The position numbers were made by a program, and so were the translations under genes. The notes under the pieces were generated by a model. The model was not told the DNA's origin. It did not search any database and worked only from the letters and a program-made list of their open reading frames with translations. From Auanema rhodensis (Eukaryota > Nematoda > Chromadorea > Rhabditida > Rhabditidae), in assembly GCA_964057225.1 (NCBI GenBank), contig OZ059897.1, positions 7,316,001-7,380,000 on the forward strand: a stretch of 64,000 nucleotides of DNA. Reading direction: 5' to 3'. Numbering within the stretch: the first letter of the stretch is position 1; every line of letters starts with the position of its first letter. Below, piece by piece: positions 36,378 through 46,617 of this stretch.

Positions 36378-37656
36378 AAGAGAAAAGGGAGAAAGAGCGA
36401 AAGGTAGAAGGCAATGATGAAACAGAGAAAAAGAGATTGAAAATGGAAATATAGATAGACAGCCCATAGTTTAGGGCTATGAAGGGAAATAGAGGTCAAC
36501 GTCAGGATGAGTATGACATCAAAGTGTTCCGTGAAAATCTCTAAATAACGAATGTTGAAAGCAAAAAACAGCATGTTTTCAGAAGCAAAAAACCATGTTT
36601 TTATGTGCTCATGGCTAATGCCACGAGAACAAACTAATTAATCTAGTACAATGTGAAGGTATTTCAGAATTGAAGAAGTTGCACAGTTGACGGCAGAAGG
36701 GATTATTGCAAAAAGTGGAGACAGCTAAAGCCTGTAAATGACCCAATTCAGTTCACAAGACCGGCCCAGTGATCCGGCACCCGCATGGTCGGTGGAAATC
36801 GTTGAGTCTCCAAACGTTCAGTGATAATCAGTGCAGCGTAAAAGTGATAAATTATATGCGAACGAGTCTGGCGCTGAATCTCATCCTGGGATGATAAAAT
36901 AGTTCTACTCTTCAAGTTTCAAGCCAAGGATATCGCACTTAAAGATAAAAAGAGAGAATGGACGTCCGAAAAGTTGAATAAGCGTATAATTATGACAAAG
37001 GAGATGAACAGTAGAATGATACTGAATACCATACATTCAAAGAATCTGGAGCAGATCATGACAGCGTTAGAACAATGACTAAAGGATGATTTGCACTAAG
37101 CGATCTGTAAAGGGTCAAAAAGGGACGGCGAGACGGAGGACGGATTGAATCGACAATCATCAAGATGACCTTGCACCCAACCAACTATGTGCTTGGTAAA
37201 GTTAAATTGGCTTGTAATCACGCTTTGTAACAAGAAATCATAGGATTAACCTTCCGATGTTGGGAACTCAAAAATAGCGTGGATGACATATATCAACCTA
37301 GATACAATTCATCAAGCAATTACGCTGAAAACAACAACTTAATGCTACGTTGCTAATATGCTAATATGCTAATTTGATGAACTAAAAATTATGAAAAAGC
37401 GAATTCATTTACACAAGCAATAATCTCTCATGCGGTTGCATTTTACGTTTACATCTTATCTTTTTTCAGCTTATTTTCCAAACATGGCAATTATTAACAT
37501 TTAAAACAACCATTGGATTATACCATGCTCCAAAGCTACGAATTAGCAATGGCGCAAACTACTGATCTATTGCTTAACTATACGGAATAAAGCGTTAGCT
37601 ATAAAGCGCTGTTTTAGTTCAATTTCTTTTTTTTTAAAGCTACTAATCTAATAGAC

Positions 37657-38653
37657 ATGAGTCGCCATCAACGACGATATGATGATCGCAGGCATTATCA
37701 ACCCAGGTCTGCTAAACGTGGGGGAGCTGTACCTGATAGGTGAGTAAATATTGTATTTACAACTCCGATTGTTTAATTTTCAGGTGGCTCCATTATGATG
37801 CTGTTGGAAAGGATATAGAAGGAACTAGATTTGTTCCATTTAAGACTCCTCTTCATCCTCATGTTTTCAACAACCCTAACTTGTATGATGATACGTTTCA
37901 TGTAGATATTCTTCTTCAATATGTAAGTTTTCGTTAAGATTGTTAAGTTATATCCATTGTATATAGGCTGCAGAGGCTGGACACTCTATTGGTCTTGTAA
38001 TTGATTTAACTAATACTGATAGATATTATGACAAAACACAATGGGAGAAACACGGAGTGTTGTACGAGTAAGTTGTTTCTGAAGTTAAAACATTGGTTGA
38101 TACACATTGGTTTCAGAAAAGTTCGTTGTCCTGGGCACGAAGTTCACGAAAGAGAAGATGTAGTGGCAAAATTTTTCGCAATTGTAGATAATTATTTCAA
38201 TACACGTAAAGACAGTAAGATTTAAGCTTCGAAACAAGTTTTAAAAAATTTCATTTTTTTCAGCTTCACTTATTGGAGTTCATTGTACACACGGGCTCAA
38301 TAGAACGGGTTATTTGATATGTCGATATTTAATTGAGCGCTTAGGATGGTCCGCTGATCAAGCAATAGCAAGTAAGTTTTCAAAATGCATATATTTTAAA
38401 ATTGTAGTTATGTAGGTTTCGAAGATGCTAGAGGACATCCAATAGAACGACCGCAATACAAAGAGAAGCTTCACGAAGTTGAAGCTCGAAAAGTAATAAT
38501 AGTACAATAGAACAACTAGAGCATATTTTTGAATTTCAGAAAAGTTCTGAGAAATTCGAACAAGTCGAACAAGGTGATGTAGGAAACTGCAATGTAATTG
38601 ATGATAAGGAAGAGGTGAAGTCTAACAATAGTCAAGCTGTACCAGACTTATGA
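37657..38653 (+). CDS. pir-1: PIR-1-like RNA polyphosphatase (DUSP11 family)
   Basis: A dual-specificity-phosphatase-fold enzyme that removes 5' gamma and beta phosphates from RNA. In C. elegans PIR-1 acts on small-RNA precursors with Dicer. Seven in-phase exons encode 239 residues: 37657-37739, 37784-37922, 37967-38067, 38117-38214, 38264-38371, 38416-38492, 38540-38653. Family blocks in order are [51 protein letters not shown] and the catalytic loop [11 protein letters not shown], with nucleophile Cys148 and Arg154. [14 protein letters not shown] follows, then a short acidic, non-conserved tail. The N-terminus is Arg/His-rich as in the worm protein. An acceptor-like TTTTAAAG lies 18 nt before the ATG. 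It ends tail-to-tail with the 5' part of the split b5-reductase-like gene (AATAAA of that gene at 38777). All key residues are intact, and the length matches C. elegans PIR-1 (about 230 residues). Confidence 0.96.
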
Positions 38654-38776
38654 TGTCTCTTGTTACAAAAATTGTTGTTATATTGTTGTTTTGTTATGAA
38701 AATCCTACCAGCATTGTTAGAAGAATTGAGTAAAATTAAATATTCTAATTTTGACGGAACTTACGTGAACTAGCAT

Positions 38777-38782
38777 TTTATT
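38777..38782 (-). terminator. polyadenylation signal AATAAA after the 5' part of the split gene
   Basis: On the minus strand AATAAA lies 70 nt past the last exon of the 5' part and 7 nt past the 17-nt complementary segment. It lies between that segment and the oppositely directed 3' end of pir-1. This fits 3' end formation of a separate 5' transcript, but AATAAA is common in AT-rich DNA. Confidence 0.5.
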
Positions 38783-38789
38783 TATCAGA

Positions 38790-38806
38790 GAACTAGCAAC
38801 TGTGCA
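38790..38806 (-). repeat. complementary intron segment, donor side
   Basis: The minus strand reads TGCACAGTTGCTAGTTC, 45 nt downstream of the donor AATAAG|GTGCGC (38852/38851). It is the perfect complement of the segment at 29939-29955. A partial 9-nt copy (GAACTAGCA on +) occurs again at 38767-38775. Confidence 0.8.
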
Positions 38807-38851
38807 GGTTGGTTTCACTTTTGAATTTTGAAATATGGTAAATGAGCGCAC

Positions 38852-39372
38852 CTTATTCTTATATGACTAGCGATTGGAATCAGAATTGGCTGTGGAGTTT
38901 TGAGTTTAACAAGCACTGTGTGATCGTTTAGATTTTCAATATGCGCGAGCTCTAATGGTCTGAAATAAAGTATTAGAAAGATCCCCTTAGACTATAAAAC
39001 CTAAATTCAGAAGAAAACCAGTCCTTAGATTCGTTTGTAGGTTCCGAGTCATCGAAAACATGCTCATATAAAGTTTTATCTTCTAAAGCAAGAAAGAAGT
39101 ATTCATAAGACTGTTAATATATACCATGCTTGATAAGTTTACTATATTCTTTTGCCCAGCGAACTACATCATCAAAGTGTATATCGAAAACACATGGTTT
39201 ACATGATTGACCACAACAATCCTGCTCGTTTAAGATAAATATTTGAAAGAGAGAGCAAATAAAAAACCTGAGGAAATGGTTCGTTAGGCTCTTCCTCATA
39301 TGTGTTCCCGCATTCAGTGACATGCTTCCGAACTAGGCGAACAATCTCATCGTCGGCTTTCTTCAGGTTCAT
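38852..39372 (-). CDS. CYB5RL: NADH-cytochrome b5 reductase-like protein, exons 1-4 (N-terminal part)
   Basis: The first 130 residues of the CYB5RL-type protein, in exons 39372-39268, 39221-39125, 39082-39001 and 38959-38852. Exon 2 carries DCCGQSCKPCVFD (residues 36-48), the Cys motif of the oxidoreductase-like N-terminal domain found in CYB5RL. Exons 3-4 begin the FAD domain (FRPLELAHIENLNDHTVLVK) and stop at SHIRI plus two bases of an Arg codon. The frame supplied by exon 5 at 29863 completes that Arg exactly and continues with LNLNDHYISRQYTPT, as the family requires. If not spliced, translation would run 15 codons into the intron to a stop. The acceptor AAATTTAG abuts the ATG, suggesting spliced-leader addition. 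Only 18 bp separate this ATG from the ATG of the divergent gtsf-1-like gene. The rest of the protein is encoded 9 kb away. Confidence 0.88.
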
Positions 39373-39390
39373 CTAAATTTGGATATTACA

Positions 39391-39907
39391 ATGGCTTGTC
39401 CAAGACATCTAAATAATTTTGAATGTTGCGGAACACTTATAAAATGTCCCTATATAAAGGTAAATATTTGAAAATTTAAATTTGAAAATAGAAATAATTC
39501 TAGGAGCATCATGCTTCACCATTTCATATTGTAAATCACATTTTTCAATGTCGACAATATCATGGTAATACTGAATTGGTGAAGTAAATTGCTATGTTAG
39601 AAAACGAATGTTTATAATGAAAACATTAAGATGTGATTGTAATACAAAACATTTCTTTCCTGAAGCCGAAAGAACGTTTCATGATAAGTATTGCGACAAT
39701 CGAGGGTTTCAAGAGATTTTTAGAATATTATATACAAAACCTGCAACTGATAGTGGTGGAACTTACTTTAAGTTAACTAGAGTTATGATAAACTATTCAG
39801 ATACGGACGACTCTTCCAATATATCTACAGCTGATTTATCAATGGATTCTATGATAGAAGATCAAGGACACAACTTCTTTCTAGATGACTATTGTTCTGA
39901 AGCATAA
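39391..39907 (+). CDS. gtsf-1: GTSF-1-like CHHC zinc-finger protein, with a frame break
   Basis: A small protein with two U11-48K/GTSF CHHC zinc fingers, a family that works with Argonaute or RdRP complexes in small-RNA silencing. Exon 1 (39391-39459) and exon 2 (39504-39564) encode finger 1 (IKCPYIKEHHASPFHIVNH then IFQC). The large last exon encodes finger 2 (RCDCNTKHFFPEAERTFHDKYC) and an acidic tail ending in a stop at 39907. Exon 1 to 2 is in phase. Exon 2 leaves one base (CATG|GTAATA), while the acceptor at 39601 needs two for finger 2, so the direct junction runs into a stop after five codons. I found no alternative donor or acceptor that repairs it. This may be a base-call error (for example in the AAAA at 39601-39604), a frameshift mutation, or an unseen microexon. 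The acceptor CTTTCTTCAG for the 5' end lies inside exon 1 of the opposite gene. Confidence 0.75.
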
Positions 39908-40085
39908 GGTTACTCAACACGAGATGCGTCAAATGGCTAGTTATTCGGACGTGTCGTTACAGAAAAAAGAAAAAGAACAAGAAAAAAAGAAAAAAATTTA
40001 TTATTAAGCAATTCGCAGAGATCAATCATGTTGCAATCAGTATTGTTATCACCCTTATTACAAGCAGAGCAAAAGAAGCAGTATA

Positions 40086-43000
40086 TTAGAATCGTTTTTT
40101 GTTGTTTTTCTTTTTGTTCTTTTTCACCGAAGTAGAATTTTCGGAACCAGCTGAAACAAAATAAAATATATTGAAAATTTAAAAAAGAAACTACGTTGTG
40201 TAGCCGGAACTTCAGTTTTACTTGCCACAGGATGGTTTGCATTGTTCCCTTTTTTCGAATTTATATTAGCTTCAATGCGTCGTTCAGTCTGAACAGTATC
40301 ATCACTTTGCAGAGAAACAAGTTTGCACGGAAATAAGACTAATACCTGTGTTTTTATGGTTGGGTCACCAATTTGACTTGCAATCGACTGATAGCTGTGA
40401 CTAGCTGAAATGAAACATGAGCATTCGCTACGTAATACTAAATTAACTTGGCATCATAGAAAATCCGGAGCTTTCTATCTTAAATAAATGATTTTCAGCA
40501 GTGAGTAATGGCTTCTCGTCTTCAGATTTACCTGAAAAATGAACATACCTTCAAAGTTTACAACTAAAGTTACTCACATTCATTGTCTGTTTTTCCCTCA
40601 TTGACGGAAGCATAAGCATAGACTGTTTTTGGCTTAAACAACAAATATGGAATGGAATTTAGAGGAACTTTACCTTGATATAAGAAAGCTCGACATCATT
40701 TAAATAACGAGCTTTTTGTCGCTCATTTGTTTCCACAATGAAATCAGATAGAAGAGAAATTAATATACGTAATGAGGGAATAATTTCCTAGAATAGGAAT
40801 TGAAAAATATTTTAAAATTATTTCTCTTTGAAAACTTACGGTTTTTGACATCTGAGAGAACATAACCGCTTGACTGAATAAAACATTAAGCTGAATAGAT
40901 ACAACAGCAGGACGTTGATAGTTCAATCCTGTCATCACATGTTCGGAAGCACTGGAAAATTAAAGTTCTATGAAAATCATCAAAATTAAAGTTACCCAGT
41001 AATATTGGTAGACATGCACATCTTATTTCTTCGCAATAAAGTCATCTAGGAGTCATTTTACTTTACATTTGAAGAAAATTGAATCAGAATACCTCATTTT
41101 CCATATGAGCTCTAGCCAACTCGCAAAATCCTTGAAGTAACTCTTGAGCTATCAGCTTTGGTTCTGCAACTTTGTCCAGTGAACCTTCAAGAACTGGGGT
41201 ATCTTCGCCAACTTCAGGATTGAGAACCTATATATAAACAATCATTTAAGAAATAGCTGGTAGAATCATACTCTCAAATATGCCAACTGAGCTGCTTTCG
41301 CGACGATAAGTATAGGTTGGATAAATTGCAGTCCCCAGTAAGAAAATTCACTCAAATATTTAAGTGTATTACTACAGTGGAAAGGTCCCAGAAGCTTAAA
41401 AAACAAAAAGTTTGATAGAAACATGAACAAATCGAACCTCGATCAACCGATTAAGAAGTGGAGTAAGACTGGCAATTCGAACAGCAGCATACGATCTGCC
41501 TGTGCAATCAACCAAAGCTATAGCAATCTGCTCAACCAATAGATCAGGTAAAGGAGTAATCGCAATACCTAAATAAAGAGTTTAAATCACAAATCACTCT
41601 ACTAGCTAACCTTCTTTTAATAGATTGAGAGTCATGTCAACATCGAATAAGCCGAGTTCAAATAAAGACCGCAAGAAGCAGTTAACCGTGGCAGATTTGA
41701 AATCAACAACAATTTGCTCACATTTCTCTTGAACTGATAAAGGCAATGCTTGGAACAAACCACAAGGAATCTGAAACATATTGATTAATGACATTTCAAA
41801 AATTTGGAACACATTACCTGTTGTTTAGGATTTCCCAACGAGAATCCAAACCATTCGATAAGGCAGTATCTGACCCACCAAGGATTCTGTGACAATTTGT
41901 TAAGAATGAAAGCGGATGACTTTGCACAGAAAACAATCTTGTCGTCTAAAGGGGAAGTAATAAACTGTGAATGTTTTCAGAATCAATACCTCTAAGTTTG
42001 GTTCCCAAAGCTTTGAGAATCAATCTACATAGATTGGACATCTCTGGTTCGTTTTTCTCATATTGAGAGTAGAAGCAATGAATGAGTATAAGCAATTCAG
42101 GTGCAGGAACACTGTGACATTCTAAGAGAAAAAAATGCAAAACTTTGAGACAATAGAGCAAAATTTACTTTTCCAGTCACTACCAACACTATTGGTCCAC
42201 TTGAAAGATGTATCTTTAACTCCAAGACATTGAAGAATTCTGAAGATCAAATGTTACAAAATAAGGAAAAGTTTACTCCAACCTATGAACGATTTTCAAC
42301 AGAGTCATACGTTCCGGACTTGTGATTGAAGCGGACAATAGCTTAGGAAGAATGAAAAACTGGAGAATATCAGAACTATTCAACAAAGCTTCTTCTATAA
42401 CTTCACCAAAAACTTCACGGACAACTTGGCCTGTATTTTTCATAAAAATTACTTTAAATGCTTAGGAACTTACCATCAGGCCCCTTTTCTCGGATTAGGG
42501 CTAGTTTTCTTCGACAAATTGATGTTACAAGGTAGGTATAATTATCTCGGAACTCTACAGAGCCATGTCTAAAGGATAAAAATGGAATAAACCAGAAATA
42601 ATAACGATTAACCTGGTAGCTTCTTTTTCAAAAATCGACTTGAGGATTGTCACTAGGAGAGGTTCTTTAGTTCCTTCAGCGATGTTGAAAGAATAGGCAT
42701 ATAGAGAAGATGAAGCTTGTAAAATTTTCAAAACTCCAGGCACAACAGCCTTGTTATCAACCGAATAAAGAATAAGCTTTTCTGTTGTTTCATAAGGTGA
42801 CATAAGCAAGAAGAACAAGAGCTAAAAGGAAGTTTCTCTAAGGAAAAAATATTATGAATTACCTTATTTTGAATATTTGCAAACTTTTCAACATTTTGCT
42901 GCAAATCATTGTGATCGCCCAAAGAATTTAAATATTGAGTTAGCCGTGTGGAGTATTGCTGAATAAATAATCGATCATTTCTGATTTGAAGAAAGATAAA

Positions 43001-44335
43001 ACCTCAATAAAGCTTTGGTAACAATAAACTTTAGTTGATCCAAGTTTTTCCAATAACAGATGGAACAAAGCATTCTGAAATACAGAAAATATTAAGAAAT
43101 GATATTCTTTATAATTGAAAAAAACCTTGTCTTTTAACCCTGTTAAATCAAAAATTTTCTCCAGAACCTCAGAAAATACTTTAGCATTTGATTCATTTTT
43201 TTTACTGTATAAATTTGACCAATATGGAAGAAGCCTGAAAAAAAAACTTCAACTCAACCAAAGGAAGAACCTTGATACTTACAGTTTGAAAACAGTTTTC
43301 GATGAGTCCGTAGAAAGTTTGAAGTCTTCTGGTAATGAATCAGCAGAAATGCTTTTCATCAGCGCTACATCGTAGTCTTTCTTCTTCAGTTTTTCTTCCA
43401 ACTTAATACGAAAATCATAATATTCAATAATAAAATATTGTCGTACTTTTTTAATTTTTGAAACAAAGTTGTTTTCGGTATTTTCAGGTTCTTGATTAGA
43501 AGATCCAACAGTTACTTCTTCTCTTATGTATATTGGTTCAAGAGATTTTGAACTAGCTGATGAACCCTATAACTGGCTAAGTTAAAAGATGAAAACTATC
43601 AATATGGCAACCTTTTTCAAATGTTCTCTTAGAGGAAGAGGGAAATTATCAAATGACAAGTATACTAGAAAGATATAAATAAGTTGATCATTTACTACAT
43701 ATCTTACCCAGATTTTTCGTAACATTTTCAATTTGATCCATAGTTGTATCAAGTTCACATAACCCTGACATAGGTATCAAACCCTATATTCAATTATTTT
43801 TCCAATTTAAGCAATTCCGAAACATACCTCAATCGTACGACATTTGTATATTTCCCAGAACAATTTTATACGTTCAATTAGCAAGCATTCATCTTCTCTT
43901 GATAAACTAGAAGACAAAAAGAAATGTGAGCCGAAACAAGAGTGTCAACTAACCCCATCTTGATGGATCCTTTTTTGAATAAAGGAAACAAGTCATGTTC
44001 AACGAATTTAAGTAGTTTTATAACTATTGAGGAACATTCAGTTAAAATTTGTTTGTCTTTCGTAGCATTAGACAAAATGTCTGCAAGTAAATAAATAAGA
44101 TTAATGTGTAAAGTAAGAGATCAAGCAAATCTTTGTTAAAGTAAAGTAACTGACCAAGCAATTCTTTGTTATTTCCAAAACAATAATTTGAAAGAGCTTC
44201 AACATTATCATACAAATCTAATGCATACAGAACAGTATTCTCAAATTTGTTTAACTGAAATAGCAAATGCTGACATCAATATATGGATTATATACTTACT
44301 TCCCGCAGGCAGTTTTGAGCAATCACAGCGGCCAT
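40086..44335 (-). CDS. large alpha-helical protein of unknown family
   Basis: A multi-exon gene (about 20 exons, roughly 1,000 residues) with short introns. It starts MAAVIAQNCLRE (acceptor TTTGCAG 2 nt before the ATG) and ends with a basic tail, ...GSENSTSVKKNKKKNNKKRF, at TAA 40086-40088. The body is leucine-rich and helical, as in HEAT/ARM-like scaffolds. Examples are LIERIKLFWEIYKC, VFKLLLPYWSNLYSKK, EFRDNYTYLVTSICRRKLAL, WWVRYCLIEWFGFSLGNPKQ and LSEFSYWGLQFIQPILIVA. No catalytic motif, signal peptide or clear TM segment. The C-terminal 120 residues are Ser/Lys/Glu-rich and look disordered. I do not recognise the family. Integrator and NELF subunits came to mind from the overall look, but no diagnostic segment matches. 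Exon phases from start to tail look consistent where I followed them, so it should be an intact gene. Confidence 0.75.
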
Positions 44336-45439
44336 TGCTGCAAAGAAACAAATACAAAAATTAGCAACGATAGAAAGATTTGTGGAGAAGAATGACACAA
44401 AAAGAACAAGAACACAGGCAAATTGATAAATAATTCAGGCAGTACTCTGATAGAAATATTAGATATGCATTGCATATCTCTCATGATTCAGCAATAAATG
44501 CCACAGATGGTCAATATTAATTGTCTTAACTGTTGGCAAATGGTACGACATTACAGAAGCCATAAGCCAATATGCGATATGGATTGAAATAAATTATGCC
44601 CGGGTCTTCCTTCGATTTTCTTCTAACAGACCGAAGCAGACCACTGGGCAATTGAGTGTGCTAGCACCATTCACATTCACTGAACATACGTTCGCTCCAG
44701 TCCCATGGGTTAATGCAGAAGCCAATAGTCATTACTACTAACTAGTGAGTGTAATAGTTTAGGGTTTTCAATAAGAGTAATATGAGAAAAAAACAATTTT
44801 TTTCTAATTTTTGATAAATATAAAATAAACACAAATAACCATGAAGCTAGAAAGAGTCACAATTGCATTAAAAGTATTCAAATGAACTCGATTCGCACTC
44901 AATTCTCATTCAAAATGCATTAGAATGGTTTTCATTTAATGTTTGAGTTAATTAAATTAGAGCAAAAACAGTTTTATCACTTTGTATCAAGAAAGCTGAG
45001 AATATTGAAGACGATAGCACATCAATAAATTCAATATTTTCTAAAAAAAATCAACAAGCATTTCGTTATTCAAATTATCATAAGAATTTTGCAATAAACA
45101 GCATAATTAATTGCTGATACATGCTTTTTCAGGTTTTTATACTTCCAAATTAGGGTTTTATTAATATCCAATACTCTCTACCAGAAAGAAGAACGTGCTC
45201 TGCTGAGAAATAAAATGACCCAAGGCTAGATAAATTAACATGCTGAACAATATGTTCTAATTGGAAGCTTCAAGTTCTATTATCAAATTAAAATAAGATG
45301 TTTTCGTTTCAAATTCATGAAAAACGATTTATCCCCAGTTGTAATTTCAAACGTAACTGATTATTTTGCTCGTGAATGCCTTGTGAAGTGGTTGCATTTT
45401 GACTAGTTTGGCTTTCCTTATTAACTTCTTTAACTTCAG
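44336..45439. other. divergent intergenic region
   Basis: This lies between the start codons of the unknown helical protein (minus) and mL50 (plus) and so should hold both promoters. A 19-nt perfect palindrome AGATATGCATTGCATATCT sits at 44461-44479. A GC-richer stretch at 44595-44740 is unlike the AT-rich flanks. No RNA gene is recognised. Confidence 0.55.
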
Positions 45440-46617
45440 ATGTTTCGTACACCTCAATTGTACACACGAGGTCGTGGATTTTTATCCTTTATGAGCCCTA
45501 AACAGGGCAAGGAAACTACTGGACAATTGAGTCCTGAACAACAGGTTGTTAATGAGGCGTAGGTACTGTTAATCTCATTTTTCAGGATGCTCTTCGATCA
45601 GCCCTACCTAGCCTTCGTACTGATGCTCCTCGTCATAGTAGAAAAGTAGATGATTCTGATTCTGATTTCGATACTGATCTCATAATGGATAGCCAACTTA
45701 ATATGGATGCTATTAGAGCTAGGGGGTAAGATTTTAGTTTTGATTTTCGAGGATAATTGTGGCCTCTTTAGACAAATGAAATATGCGTACAACTATCAAC
45801 CTCCAGCAAATGTTAAGGATCTTATTCTTAAAGAAGTTGAATCTGTTTTACCTGATGTTTCATCTAAAGATTTATTGAGTTACTCTTTAGCTAATGACAA
45901 TAATGTTAAAGCAGAGGTGAGTAAAGGTTTTATGTTTTTTTCAACTTTCACTGTATTTTTAAAAAATTTTCTTTATTAAGATGATCATTAAAATTTCGTC
46001 AAAGTTCAATCATTATCCAACCAATTCTGTTTTAATGAAGCTTAAGTCTGTTCAAGATCTTATTGAATTCTTCAATACTCCAGTGGAAAATATCAATATT
46101 TATTCAAAGTAAGTTAATCTACGTTAAACAATTTTTGAAAAATGCTCTTAGGCTTGCTCGAACTGAAGATAAACCTTCTAATGTTCATGTTATTGAGCAA
46201 CCTGCTCGTTTCAATCCAAATGACACCGAAGCCTGGCATGGAGGTTAGTATATATTGCAGACTTTTTAATCTCCTGATGATCAATACGTTGCAGGTATCA
46301 CTGCTTTCCCAGGAACTGGTGGTGAGGTAATTAGTTTAAGGAATAAAAGATTGCTTCGTCAGTTTCAACCCAAAAAGGATTGGTTTGACTATGAAGACCA
46401 GGTATATTGTTTATACAAATCTTCTTTGATTTTCGATGTACTTTCAGACATTTGATTATACAAGACCTGAAAAGGACATGCCATGGGATACAGAAATTGC
46501 AAAGAAAATGGACAGGTTTCTTCAACTGTAACCTTTTTTTTTTAATTTACAAATGTTATTTTCAGACATCCTGATAAAAGATACAACTTGTCTACTAAGA
46601 CGTTTAAACGAGTGTGA
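45440..46617 (+). CDS. mrpl-50: mitochondrial large-subunit ribosomal protein mL50
   Basis: A structural protein of the mitochondrial large ribosomal subunit. Exons: 45440-45544, 45586-45725, 45772-45916, 45981-46108, 46152-46243, 46295-46401, 46448-46515, 46566-46617, all in phase. The conserved core is the central helical region, with PANVKDLILKEVESVLPD, ISSKFNHYPTNSVLMKLKSV and DLIEFFNTPV, which match the mL50 pattern seen in human MRPL50 (DVLDFYNVPI). The N-terminal 60 residues are Arg/Ser-rich with few acids at first (MFRTPQLYTRGRG), compatible with a mitochondrial presequence. Then comes an acidic linker with DSDSDFDTD. The C-terminal extension (GGEVISLRNKRLLRQFQPKK...) is longer than in vertebrates. 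The acceptor AACTTCAG abuts the ATG, suggesting spliced-leader addition. Confidence 0.85.

Larger units (their letters stand above)
34234..37656. other. gene-poor spacer between the glycosyltransferase-like gene and pir-1
   Basis: A mostly purine-rich + strand with a (TG)n array at 35595-35618, GA-rich tracts near 35715-35760 and a long (AG)n at 36289-36371. The 36700-37300 stretch is more even in composition but contains no frame I recognise. No RNA gene is seen. Confidence 0.55.

Noticed and set aside
44595-44740. A GC-richer stretch considered as an snRNA or SL RNA gene
   Set aside because: It matches none of the snRNA or spliced-leader core sequences I could recall, and no Sm-site-plus-stem layout was evident.
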